From Thiosocius sp942490985 (GTDB taxonomy: Bacteria; Pseudomonadota; Gammaproteobacteria; Chromatiales; Chromatiaceae), in the NCBI GenBank assembly GCA_942490985.1, contig CALNYW010000005.1, positions 372,001-436,000 of the forward strand: a DNA stretch of 64,000 nucleotides, read 5' to 3'. Position 1 is the first letter of the stretch. Each line of letters starts with the position of its first letter. Made by a program: the position numbers and the translations under genes. Under the pieces are notes generated by a model. It saw nothing but the letters and a program-made list of their open reading frames with translations, was not told where the DNA came from and did not search any database. Below, piece after piece: positions 37,101-44,234 of the stretch.

Positions 37101-37730
37101 GAGTTCATCGACGGTGCTGGGCTGAGCAGAGCTATCAAGGTCGCGTTCGCCTTCTTCCAAGACCGCGTTGATCAGGCGGTCGCTGTTACGCAATCCATCG
37201 AGGGCAAGCATGTCGGCGAATAGCTGGCTCTGCTCACTGTTCGACGATGCGCGGTCCGCCTGATCGAGCAAGCGCTCATTGAGCTCCAACAACATGTCGC
37301 GCAGCACCGCTGGCAGCAGCCGTTTGGCGACCTGCCGCATGCGCGCCTTTGCTCGAACCTCACCGCTCGATGCGTGGGCATCGTGCTGGAAAGGCTGCTG
37401 TTGGGCCTGTTTGTGGTTGAGCAACCGCTGCAGAAGCTCTGAGGAGGGTTGCTCAAAGGCCATCCCAAAGTAGTCATTTCGCGCCCATACCACCTGGCCA
37501 ACCATCGTCACGGGACGGAGACCATTTTTGCCGGTCAGCTTCGCGTGGATGTGCACCATCTGGCCGGTTACCGGCCGCGCGTCATCGCCGTCGCTGCATT
37601 GGACCAAAACACCGGCCTCGCAGAAATCCTCCACCCGACACTGTCGCGCAGGCGCGCCAAGCGGGCTGAACAAGGCGTCCAGCTCGATAGCGTGCCGCGG
37701 ATGGCGTCGTCGGTTGATGTTCGCGGTCAA
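34119..37730 (-). CDS. PilZ-DUF1631-GGDEF-EAL cyclic-di-GMP protein
   Basis: The 1203-residue cytoplasmic protein joins an N-terminal PilZ domain (NRRRHPRHAIELDALFSP, about 1-110), a long DUF1631 region (about 130-640), GGDEF (about 765-930) and EAL (about 955-1195). The GGDEF active site reads VGADKFAVF instead of GGDEF, so cyclase activity is unlikely. The EAL domain keeps the catalytic set: YEVLL, AVNLSG, FEVTET, LDDFGSGLASYSYL, WLKIDGAFV and TIAEYV. This predicts a c-di-GMP phosphodiesterase regulated by c-di-GMP binding (PilZ) and GTP. The start is TTG 37730 with AGGGA upstream. It is divergent from the BLUF gene. Confidence 0.93.
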   Translation of the reverse strand: MTANINRRRHPRHAIELDALFSPLGAPARQCRVEDFCEAGVLVQCSDGDDARPVTGQMVHIHAKLTGKNGLRPVTMVGQVVWARNDYFGMAFEQPSSELLQRLLNHKQAQQQPFQHDAHASSGEVRAKARMRQVAKRLLPAVLRDMLLELNERLLDQADRASSNSEQSQLFADMLALDGLRNSDRLINAVLEEGERDLDSSAQPSTVDELTLVDPDEFERWLESSRVATSLERRFSKQLGALGSRLAALHGDDASPALHTPFEPQQFTNAVKLIAQELAVGKTTRAVLFGAVNQVLGDRLADFYAELDAALDAIGAPAARNRPLGGGNKAVVAQSSAGRLPEDGSVAADAVSERAPETPSPAAERWGAPGLSVPVDPSVIAGAQARSSAQRAEMAGDLLQQVQNLPGMTESLQSWLALLGDPLQKQAIADPQLFHQPDHPLREIIDALGHLQMFRPAPDAPLASDATRQRVNRLLEPIARGQNDEHTVQAVAKGLNGLTEEQSRHYQHNVERVVEASDGQERIRSSRARVVALLNERYAGREVPEVVLELLETGWRSVLELAALREGRDGAGFANYLHMVDVLVAKLGGEAYDCDPGDISPDALLEGVAAELANTAFDPFRVAAVEKRLRSELLQTGNHPVRLVRFAPLPEPTDPAGSLDVPAGIAADAWPRILASCETIHVGDRLRFLALGEGAANGLRVAWIRQDRGLFTLVDYRGLKARDIGRAELALGLYRREVQLEQVDGKPLTEQALDTLLSRMEQRLSHQASHDSLTGLINRNQFKAALEQVLRRPSREPGALLWIDIDQFRLVNDMHGFEAGDRLLVAVARLLEQARGAQVLAHVGADKFAVFCPDAAVSDATGYAEQLRNKVVSMPFRVADQTLSASISIGLVEVSAADSALGVLLQAADDALSAAKANGGNRVYCYKDDDPEIQKHRKSVEWVVRVDDALERGQLNLRCQPIVPVRADAGLVGHYEVLLGVSDGNQESLPIAEFIDAAERYNRMRSVDRWVTRTVMEWIAANRVVMPRVQGLAVNLSGQTASDPAFIDFIREQFQRTEIDPSWLSFEVTETAAVADLAASAGIVQDLKRLGCHVALDDFGSGLASYSYLKELPVDWLKIDGAFVRKIAADRSDYAVVKSINEIGQFLGKQTIAEYVADEKILNLVAEIGVDYAQGYAISRPTLLDDLLDPLPRTAINASARGG

Positions 37731-38011
37731 ACGGATTCCCTGTCCAAGCGATACGATTGAACGGTCGCGACGAACCTCACAGGTTGCCGCCCCTTACAGG
37801 AATAGCGCCCAAATTCGCTGGGAGTTGAATCGGTCCGCGGTCGCCACTGGCAAACGGCTCGCGTTTTGACAATGTCCACCCCTTGAGAGAGTAAATCTGG
37901 ACAGGCCCTGTACGCCAACCACCGCAAATTACGGCAGACCTTCCAGCCGCTTTACAAGCTGCGCTGCATTCGATCAACTCGGGGGTTGGTCCAGTCGCTT
38001 CAAACATTGAA
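37731..38011. promoter_or_regulatory. Divergent promoter region between the EAL and BLUF genes
   Basis: These 281 bases carry no gene and must hold the promoters of both divergent genes. A TTGACA box lies at 37866-37871 on the plus strand, but no good -10 element follows at the proper distance. No clear operator repeat was seen. Confidence 0.4.
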
Positions 38012-38506
38012 ATGAAACAAAGTCGCCTGATTTACACAAGCATCGCCACCGCCGACGTGGTGTCCAACGAGACCCTGCGAGACCTTTCGGACAAGGCGGC
38101 CGCTGCCAATGCCGAGCACAAGATCACCGGCCTGCTGATTCTTAGCGGCAACCGGTTTTTGCAGGTGCTCGAGGGGCCCCAGCGAATGATCAACACGCTG
38201 TACCGGAATATCGTTCGGGACGCTCGACATCACGATGTGGAGCTTGTCACCTACGAACCCATCAGCAGCCGTTACTTCGACGACTGGACGATGCGGTTGG
38301 TCGACCTCTACGACCTCCCCCGCCAGCCGCGGGATTACCTGGCTGCAAAATATCGTCACAAAGACGGCATCATCCAGATTCCGGAAAGGCTGCACGAGGT
38401 CTATGCGCTGTTGCTCGACGCCAAAGTCCTGTGTCTTTCCAACCCGTGGGCGACTGACGATGCGCCCGATCTGGCGCCGCACAAAAAAGCGGCGACAGCC
38501 GATTAA
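38012..38506 (+). CDS. BLUF-domain blue-light sensor
   Basis: The 164-residue protein is a stand-alone FAD-binding BLUF photoreceptor. Key residues are present: Tyr8 in LIYTS, Asn33 in ANAEHKITGLL, Gln51 in FLQVLEG, and a Trp in DDWTMRLVDL that corresponds to the mobile Trp of AppA. The 60-residue C-terminal tail (QIPERLHEVYALLLDAKVLC...) is helical and could be the output contact. Short BLUF proteins act through partner proteins. The divergent c-di-GMP phosphodiesterase-like gene is the obvious candidate (inference). No clear ribosome binding site precedes ATG 38012. Confidence 0.93.
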   Translation: MKQSRLIYTSIATADVVSNETLRDLSDKAAAANAEHKITGLLILSGNRFLQVLEGPQRMINTLYRNIVRDARHHDVELVTYEPISSRYFDDWTMRLVDLYDLPRQPRDYLAAKYRHKDGIIQIPERLHEVYALLLDAKVLCLSNPWATDDAPDLAPHKKAATAD

Positions 38507-38526
38507 CCGGCAACTTATACCGGTGC

Positions 38527-38544
38527 CTGGTGCAACTTGCAGGC
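38527..38544. repeat. Solo copy of the CTAG-element end sequence
   Basis: CTGGTGCAACTTGCAGGC matches the right terminal repeat of the element at 33794-34122 in 17 of 18 positions. It lies alone between the convergent stop codons of the BLUF and metH genes. It may be a remnant or a separate small repeat of the same family. Confidence 0.6.
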
Positions 38545-38550
38545 GGGTAA

Positions 38551-41500
38551 TCAGGGCTCATACGCCAGGTTGGGCGCCAACCATTTCTCCACCACGGCCG
38601 CCTCGACTCCTTTGCGGCGCGCATAGTCTTCGACCTGATCCCGGTTGATCTTACCGATCGCAAAATAACGGGCGGCCGGGTGCGCAAAATACAGCCCGCT
38701 TACCGCAGCGGTGGGGACCATGGCCTTCGACTCCGTCAGCCAGATCCCGGTGTTGGCCTCGGCATCGAGTAACGCCCAAAGCAGATCTTTCTCGGTGTGG
38801 TCAGGGGATGCGGGATAGCCCATCGCAGGCCGAATACCCTGATACTTTTCGGCAATCAGCGCATCGCTGTCCAGCGCCTCGCCGGCAGCATAGCCCCACA
38901 GCTCGGTCCGTACTTTTTGATGCAACCACTCCGTCAAGGCCTCGGCCAGGCGGTCGGCCAGGGCTTTGAGCATGATGCTGTTGTAGTCGTCATGATCGGC
39001 ATCGAATTCGGCCAACTTGGCATCAATACCGATCCCCGCTGTCGCGGCGAAGCCACCGATATAGTCAGCGATACCGCTGTCCTTTGGCGCGACATAGTCA
39101 CCCAGCGACTCGTTGTATTTCCCGGCCGGCTGCTTGCCTTGTTTACGCAGGTTATGCAGCGTCAATCGCACCTGGTCGCGCGACTCTGAAGTATAGATCT
39201 CAATATCATCACCAACCGCGTTCGCCGGGAAAAGACCGACCACGGCCCGCGCCTGCAACCATTGCTCGTTGGCGATGTTTTTCAGCATGGCCTGCGCATC
39301 CGCATACAGCTTGCGCGCCTCTTCGCCCTTTTCGGGATCGTCGAGGATCTTCGGGAACCGGCCTTTCAATTGCCAGGCATGGAAGAAAAAGGTCCAGTCG
39401 ATGTAACGCGCGATCTCAGCCAGGTCGATGGCGTCGACAACCGTAATGCCGGGGACGGCAGGCGCAACAATTCCGGTGGACGACCAGTCGATGGGTGTTC
39501 GATTGGCCTGCGCGACCTTCAGCGATACGTTATTTTTCGCCTCGTTCTTCGCCGCACGCTGCTGGCGGACCTGCTCATATTCATCGCGCAGCTCGTCGAG
39601 CAGCGCGGGCTTTTGTTCTTTCGACAACAATGCCGACGCCACACCCACGGCACGGGATGCGTCAGCCACATAGATGGCGCCATGGCCATATTGGGGTTCG
39701 ATCTTCACCGCAGTGTGCGCCTTGGAGGTGGTCGCACCACCAATCATCAGCGGGATCGAAAACCCCTGGCGTTGCATTTCTTTGGCGACATGGACCATCT
39801 CGTCGAGTGACGGGGTAATCAGACCGGACAGGCCGATAATATCGACGTCCTCGTCGCGCGCGCGCTGCAGAATCGTCTCGGCCGACACCATGACGCCGAG
39901 GTCGATAACCTCGTAGTTATTGCACTGCAAGACCACGCCAACGATATTCTTGCCGATGTCGTGTACATCGCCTTTGACGGTCGCCATCAGGATCTTGCCG
40001 TTGGTCTCCACCGCGCAGCCGGCCTTTTCTGCCTCGAGATAGGGCTCGAGGTAAGCGACCGCTTTTTTCATGACGCGCGCAGATTTGACCACCTGCGGCA
40101 GGAACATTTTGCCCGCGCCAAACAGATCGCCAACGACATTCATACCGTCCATCAGCGGTCCTTCGATGACGTGTAGCGGGCGTTCGAAGCCCTGTCGCGC
40201 CTCCTCGGTATCGCTGTCGATGTATTCGGTGATGCCCTTGACCAGCGCGTGTTGCAACCGCCTCTCGACCGGCCAACTGCGCCATGCCTTATCTTCGGGT
40301 TTTTCGGCGTGCGCCTCGCCCGCATACTTTGGCGCAAGCTCCACCAGCCGCTCGCCCGCGCCGGGGTCCTTGTTGAGCACGACATCTTCAACGGCGTTGC
40401 GGAGGTCGTCGGGCAAGTCATCATAGACGGCCAGCTGGCCGGCATTGACGATCCCCATATCCATCCCGGCTTGCACCGCGTGGTACAGAAAGACCGCGTG
40501 GATCGCCTCTCGCACCGGGTTGTTGCCACGGAAAGAGAACGACACATTGGAGACACCGCCGGACACCATGGCATGCGGCAAGGTCTGTTTGATCTTGCGC
40601 GTGGCTTCGATGAAGTCAACGCCATAGTTGTCGTGTTCCTCTATCCCGGTCGCGATCGCGAAGATGTTGGGGTCGAAGATAATGTCCTCGGGCGGAAAGC
40701 CGATCTCGTCGACCAGGATGCGGTAGGCCCGCGTACAGATTTGCACCTTGCGTGCCTCGCTATCCGCCTGTCCCTGCTCATCGAACGCCATGACGATCAC
40801 GGCAGCCCCGTATCGCCGACACAGCCGCGCCTGCTCACGGAACGTGTCTTCGCCTTCCTTCATCGAAATCGAGTTGACGATCGGTTTGCCCTGCGAGCAG
40901 CGCAGCCCGGCTTCGATGATGTCCCACTTCGATGAATCGATCATCAGCGGGACTCTGGAGATATCCGGCTCGGCGGCAACCAGGTTCAAGAAGCGCACCA
41001 TCGCTTCTTTGCCATCGAGCATGCCCTCGTCCATGTTCACGTCGATGATCTGCGCGCCGTTTTCGACCTGCTCGCGGCAGACATCCAATGCCGCCTCGTA
41101 TTCGGCATTCAGGATAAGCCGCTTAAACTTCGCCGAGCCGGTGACGTTGGCCCGCTCACCGACATTGACGAAATTGAGCAGCGCGTCGACGTTGAGCGGC
41201 TCCAACCCGGACAGGCGACAGGCAACGGCTTTGTCGGGTGGCGTGCGCGGGGCGATGCCCTCGACGGCCTCGGCGATGGCGGCAATATGATCGGGCGTCG
41301 ACCCGCAACAGCCACCCACGATATTGAGAAAACCGCTGTGAGCCCATTCGGCGACGTGTTCGGCCATCTCATCCGGGCCCAGGTCGTACTCGCCGAATTC
41401 GTTCGGCAAGCCGGCATTCGGGTGCACGTTGATATGGCACTCGGCGATGCGTGACATCTCAGCCACATACTGGCGCAGCAGATCGGGCCCTAACGCACAG

Positions 41501-42246
41501 TTCAAGCCGATCGAAATCGGCTGCGCATGGCGCAGGCTGTTGTAGAAGGCCTCGGTGGTCTGTCCCGACAACGTGCGGCCGGAGGCATCGGTGATCGTCC
41601 CGGAGATCATGACCGGCGGCCGCCGCTGGCCGGTCATGTCGTGGTCTTCGAAATATTTCTCCAGCGCGAAGATCGCCGCCTTGGCATTCAGCGTATCGAA
41701 GATCGTCTCGACCAGGAGGATATCGACATCGCCTTCCAGCAACGCATCCGTCGCCTCGTAATACTGCGCGACGAGTTCGTCGAAGGTGATGTTGCGGTAG
41801 CCGGGGTCGTTGACATCCGGTGAGATCGACAGCGTGCGACTGGTCGGACCGAGCACACCGGCAACGAAACGCGGCTTTTCGGCCGAACTGAACTTGTCGG
41901 CCGCCTCGCGGGCGAGCCGGGCCGCGGCGAGGTTGATCTCAGCGGCAAGCGCTTCCATCCGATAATCGGACATCGACACCCGCGTCGAATTGAAGGTGTT
42001 GGTCTCGATGATGTCCGCACCGGCAGCGAGATAGGCTTCGTGGATACCACGGATTATTTCGGGTTGGGTGATCGACAGCAGGTCATTGTTGCCCTTGAGA
42101 TCAGACGCCCAGTCGGCGAATCGCTCGCCACGATAGTCCGCTTCGCTCAGCCTGTGGCGCTGGATCATCGTGCCCATCGCGCCATCCAGGATAAGGATGC
42201 GCTGGCGCAGTAGGTCATGGAGCAGACTGGTTTGCTTGGTGGTCAT
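38551..42246 (-). CDS. metH: Cobalamin-dependent methionine synthase
   Basis: MetH transfers methyl groups from methyltetrahydrofolate to homocysteine through cobalamin. At 1231 residues it is full length. Domains in order: homocysteine-binding (ILDGAMGTMIQ; zinc cysteines in GLNCALG and VGGCCGSTPDH), pterin-binding (NVGERANVTGSAKF, IIDVNMDEGMLD), B12-binding with the cobalt-ligating His in DVHDIGKNIVG (about 760) and the AdoMet reactivation domain ending with RPAMGYPASPDHTEK. ATG 42246 starts with MTTKQTSLLHDLL. Frame upstream to 42357 is not conserved. The gene is monocistronic. No cobalamin or SAH riboswitch was recognised in the short leader. Confidence 0.97.
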   Translation of the reverse strand: MTTKQTSLLHDLLRQRILILDGAMGTMIQRHRLSEADYRGERFADWASDLKGNNDLLSITQPEIIRGIHEAYLAAGADIIETNTFNSTRVSMSDYRMEALAAEINLAAARLAREAADKFSSAEKPRFVAGVLGPTSRTLSISPDVNDPGYRNITFDELVAQYYEATDALLEGDVDILLVETIFDTLNAKAAIFALEKYFEDHDMTGQRRPPVMISGTITDASGRTLSGQTTEAFYNSLRHAQPISIGLNCALGPDLLRQYVAEMSRIAECHINVHPNAGLPNEFGEYDLGPDEMAEHVAEWAHSGFLNIVGGCCGSTPDHIAAIAEAVEGIAPRTPPDKAVACRLSGLEPLNVDALLNFVNVGERANVTGSAKFKRLILNAEYEAALDVCREQVENGAQIIDVNMDEGMLDGKEAMVRFLNLVAAEPDISRVPLMIDSSKWDIIEAGLRCSQGKPIVNSISMKEGEDTFREQARLCRRYGAAVIVMAFDEQGQADSEARKVQICTRAYRILVDEIGFPPEDIIFDPNIFAIATGIEEHDNYGVDFIEATRKIKQTLPHAMVSGGVSNVSFSFRGNNPVREAIHAVFLYHAVQAGMDMGIVNAGQLAVYDDLPDDLRNAVEDVVLNKDPGAGERLVELAPKYAGEAHAEKPEDKAWRSWPVERRLQHALVKGITEYIDSDTEEARQGFERPLHVIEGPLMDGMNVVGDLFGAGKMFLPQVVKSARVMKKAVAYLEPYLEAEKAGCAVETNGKILMATVKGDVHDIGKNIVGVVLQCNNYEVIDLGVMVSAETILQRARDEDVDIIGLSGLITPSLDEMVHVAKEMQRQGFSIPLMIGGATTSKAHTAVKIEPQYGHGAIYVADASRAVGVASALLSKEQKPALLDELRDEYEQVRQQRAAKNEAKNNVSLKVAQANRTPIDWSSTGIVAPAVPGITVVDAIDLAEIARYIDWTFFFHAWQLKGRFPKILDDPEKGEEARKLYADAQAMLKNIANEQWLQARAVVGLFPANAVGDDIEIYTSESRDQVRLTLHNLRKQGKQPAGKYNESLGDYVAPKDSGIADYIGGFAATAGIGIDAKLAEFDADHDDYNSIMLKALADRLAEALTEWLHQKVRTELWGYAAGEALDSDALIAEKYQGIRPAMGYPASPDHTEKDLLWALLDAEANTGIWLTESKAMVPTAAVSGLYFAHPAARYFAIGKINRDQVEDYARRKGVEAAVVEKWLAPNLAYEP

Positions 42247-42462
42247 CTGGATGCACTGGTACGACGGAAAGCCCGCCATTATAGCGAGCGCGACGCCCTG
42301 CTGCCGACCACCCAACTCACCGGGAAAAAGCAAATAAAAACCCAAGCTGCGGCGCATAAGCAGCTTTGAAGGCCAGCGCGCCTCGCGTTGTGATTAGATT
42401 GCGCCGCGCGGCCGCCATCGGGCGGGCCGCAACGATGAATGCCTGACAGGAGGTAACGAGAC

Positions 42463-42867
42463 ATGGCAGAACTGTTTTCCGCAGATTGGATGAATAACCT
42501 GAAAGACGCCTGGAACGCCGATCCGGAAGTCAAAGACCGACTCGCCGAGATCGGTTTCAATTCGGTGATCACCTGCGGGTTCAAAAACGAGGAGCAGCCC
42601 CGCGGCGTTTTCGTCGTCGAAAACGGCGAATGCGTTCGTGCCGGCGACTATGACGGTTCTACGCCGGACTGGGACATGCGCGCTGACCGCGACAACTGGT
42701 TGAAATGGGCCTCGGACGGGATCGGCATGGCCGGTCTTGGCACCGCCTTCGCGATGGGCAAGCTCAAATTCCTCTCCGGCGATTTCAAGGGCATGATCAA
42801 AGACCCGAGAATGGCAACGCCGTTTGTGAAGAGTTTCGCCCTGATGGGCAAGATCGAGACCGACTAA
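42463..42867 (+). CDS. SCP2-like sterol-transfer-fold protein
   Basis: The 134-residue cytoplasmic protein has a very good ribosome binding site (AGGAGG) 9 bases before ATG 42463. It resembles SCP2 lipid-binding domains: short N-terminal helices (SADWMNNLKDAWNADPEVKDRL), a beta sheet (GVFVVENGECVRAGDYDGSTPDWDMRADRDNWLKWA) and C-terminal helix-loop segments (KLKFLSGDFKGMIKDPRMATPFVKSFALMGKI), typical of SCP2 proteins. It probably binds a lipid or acyl chain. The gene is divergent from metH and followed by its own terminator, so it is a single-gene unit. Confidence 0.85.
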   Translation: MAELFSADWMNNLKDAWNADPEVKDRLAEIGFNSVITCGFKNEEQPRGVFVVENGECVRAGDYDGSTPDWDMRADRDNWLKWASDGIGMAGLGTAFAMGKLKFLSGDFKGMIKDPRMATPFVKSFALMGKIETD

Positions 42868-42885
42868 CCTCCCGTCGCGCCGGGT

Positions 42886-42914
42886 AAACCGGGCTTCCGG
42901 GCCCGGTTTTCTGT
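42886..42914 (+). terminator. Intrinsic terminator of the SCP2-like gene
   Basis: A 9-bp stem AAACCGGGC/GCCCGGTTT (42886-42894 and 42901-42909) with a 6-base loop is followed by a T-rich stretch. It lies 19 bases after the stop codon and just before the convergent endonuclease gene. Confidence 0.8.
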
Positions 42915-42918
42915 TCAT

Positions 42919-43530
42919 TCACCGGCGTTCCTCGATCCAGTGGTTCGCCGTGCCCTGCCGCTCGGCAATCAGGCGGTTGCGCCGTCTTTCCTCCGCATCG
43001 GGTGGGTCCTCGCGGTGCCATTGCTCCAACATCCGGCGTTGCCGCTGATAGATCGATAGATCGTATCGATCGGCCATGTACAGCATCGCGCGGGCGATGT
43101 CGCCACGCACCGCCGGGCGCGGCTCAACCACCCGGGCGCGGTGGTCGATCTCGAGGTCACAGCCCTTTTCGACGTGCCGCTCACCGCGAATCTCGCGGAA
43201 AGGGTAACTGCCACGGGCTTTGTTGAAGTCCTTTCGCGCCGGATACATGTTGTGCATGTCCGACTCGATGGTGTTGAACCGGGCGCTGTTGCGGCGGCAG
43301 GCCTGGCGGTCGCCACAGCGTAGCGCGCGCGTCACCCAGGCCATCGGGTAGACGTGCTCCACGTTGTAGCGACGGTCATGTGAACCAAATGTCGCCCCGC
43401 AATACAGCCCCTCTCCCCCGTCGGGATAGAGCGTGCGCCAAAAAACCGGGATAGTGTCCAGATAGCGTGGTGACTGCTCGGCACAACCCACCACCGGCAC
43501 CAGTAACAGCAGAAACGCGAACCGTTTCAC
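42919..43530 (-). CDS. endA: Endonuclease I-type nuclease
   Basis: The 203-residue protein is exported, with a signal that ends in a possible lipobox (FAFLLLLVPVVGC). The nuclease core shows GLYCGATFG, NVEHVYPMAWV with the catalytic His, SDMHNMYPARKDFNKARGSYPF and EPRPAVRGDIARAMLYMADRY, the conserved order of Endonuclease_1 (EndA, NucM, Vvn). These are metal-dependent, non-specific periplasmic or secreted nucleases. The start is GTG 43530 with AAGGA six bases upstream. It converges with the SCP2-like gene and is divergent from the Sel1-like gene 78 bases away. Confidence 0.9.
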   Translation of the reverse strand: MKRFAFLLLLVPVVGCAEQSPRYLDTIPVFWRTLYPDGGEGLYCGATFGSHDRRYNVEHVYPMAWVTRALRCGDRQACRRNSARFNTIESDMHNMYPARKDFNKARGSYPFREIRGERHVEKGCDLEIDHRARVVEPRPAVRGDIARAMLYMADRYDLSIYQRQRRMLEQWHREDPPDAEERRRNRLIAERQGTANHWIEERR

Positions 43531-43607
43531 GCGGAATCCTTTTAAGTCCTGTCTCAGTCCTGGATAATCACCTGATCACCCGCCAAAGAAAAGAGACTGT
43601 CGTGCCG

Positions 43608-44232
43608 ATGGATGCCCGCGAAGTCGAGACTGAACTCGCCGAGACCGCCCCGCAGAAAAGCAAAGGCCCCTGGCCGCTGATCCTGATCGTTGCGGTCCTG
43701 ACGCTCATCGCCGTGTGGCTGGTGCCGACCCAGGAGGACGACATGCCGCCGGCTACCGCCGAGGACCAACCACCGAGCCTGCTGGACCAGGCCGCTACAG
43801 CCCCGGCCTTAACCGAACCCGAGGCGGCGCCGGTCATCGATGACCGCCCGGGTGCGATGGCTCGCGCGCTGATTGCGGAGATGCGCGCCTCGGGCGAAAT
43901 CGATCTGGACAAGATCACCGAGGCCGCGGCGAAAGCCCAGGCCGCCGGCGAGTTTCCCCGATGCCTACCTGCTGTACTTTTTCGCCGCCCGTGAGGGTCA
44001 CGCGGATGCCGCACTGGCATTAGGCAGACAGGCCGACCCGGCAACGCATGCCGAGGGTACCGGTGTATTCGAATCGCCCGACGCAATCCAGGCCCACAAG
44101 TGGTACCGGGTCGCGGCTGAAAACGGCAGCCAGGCTGGCCGCGACGCGCTGGCTGCGCTGCGTGAAAAGGTCGAGCTTCTCGCCGCCGATGGTGATCCTG
44201 AAGCACAACGTATTTCGCTGATGTGGCAATAA
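43608..44232 (+). CDS. Membrane-anchored Sel1-like repeat protein (frameshifted)
   Basis: An N-terminal cytoplasmic segment and one membrane helix (GPWPLILIVAVLTLIAVWLV) precede a Pro/Ala-rich linker and Sel1-like helices. The frame breaks at the CCCC run near 43957-43960. Removing one C joins ...KAQAAGEF to PDAYLLYFFAAREGHADAALALG and then AIQAHKWYRVAAENGSQAGRDAL, which complete a sensible protein of about 207 residues. Either the assembly has an extra base or the gene is broken. It ends two bases before the vWA gene, so it is the first gene of that operon. Sel1 repeats bind proteins, so a scaffold or sensor role is likely. Confidence 0.7.
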
Positions 44233-44234
44233 AC

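Noticed and set aside
42247..42462. A possible cobalamin or SAH riboswitch upstream of metH
   Set aside because: No cobalamin box or SAH-riboswitch core is visible in the short leader, and the region also has to serve the divergent SCP2-like gene.
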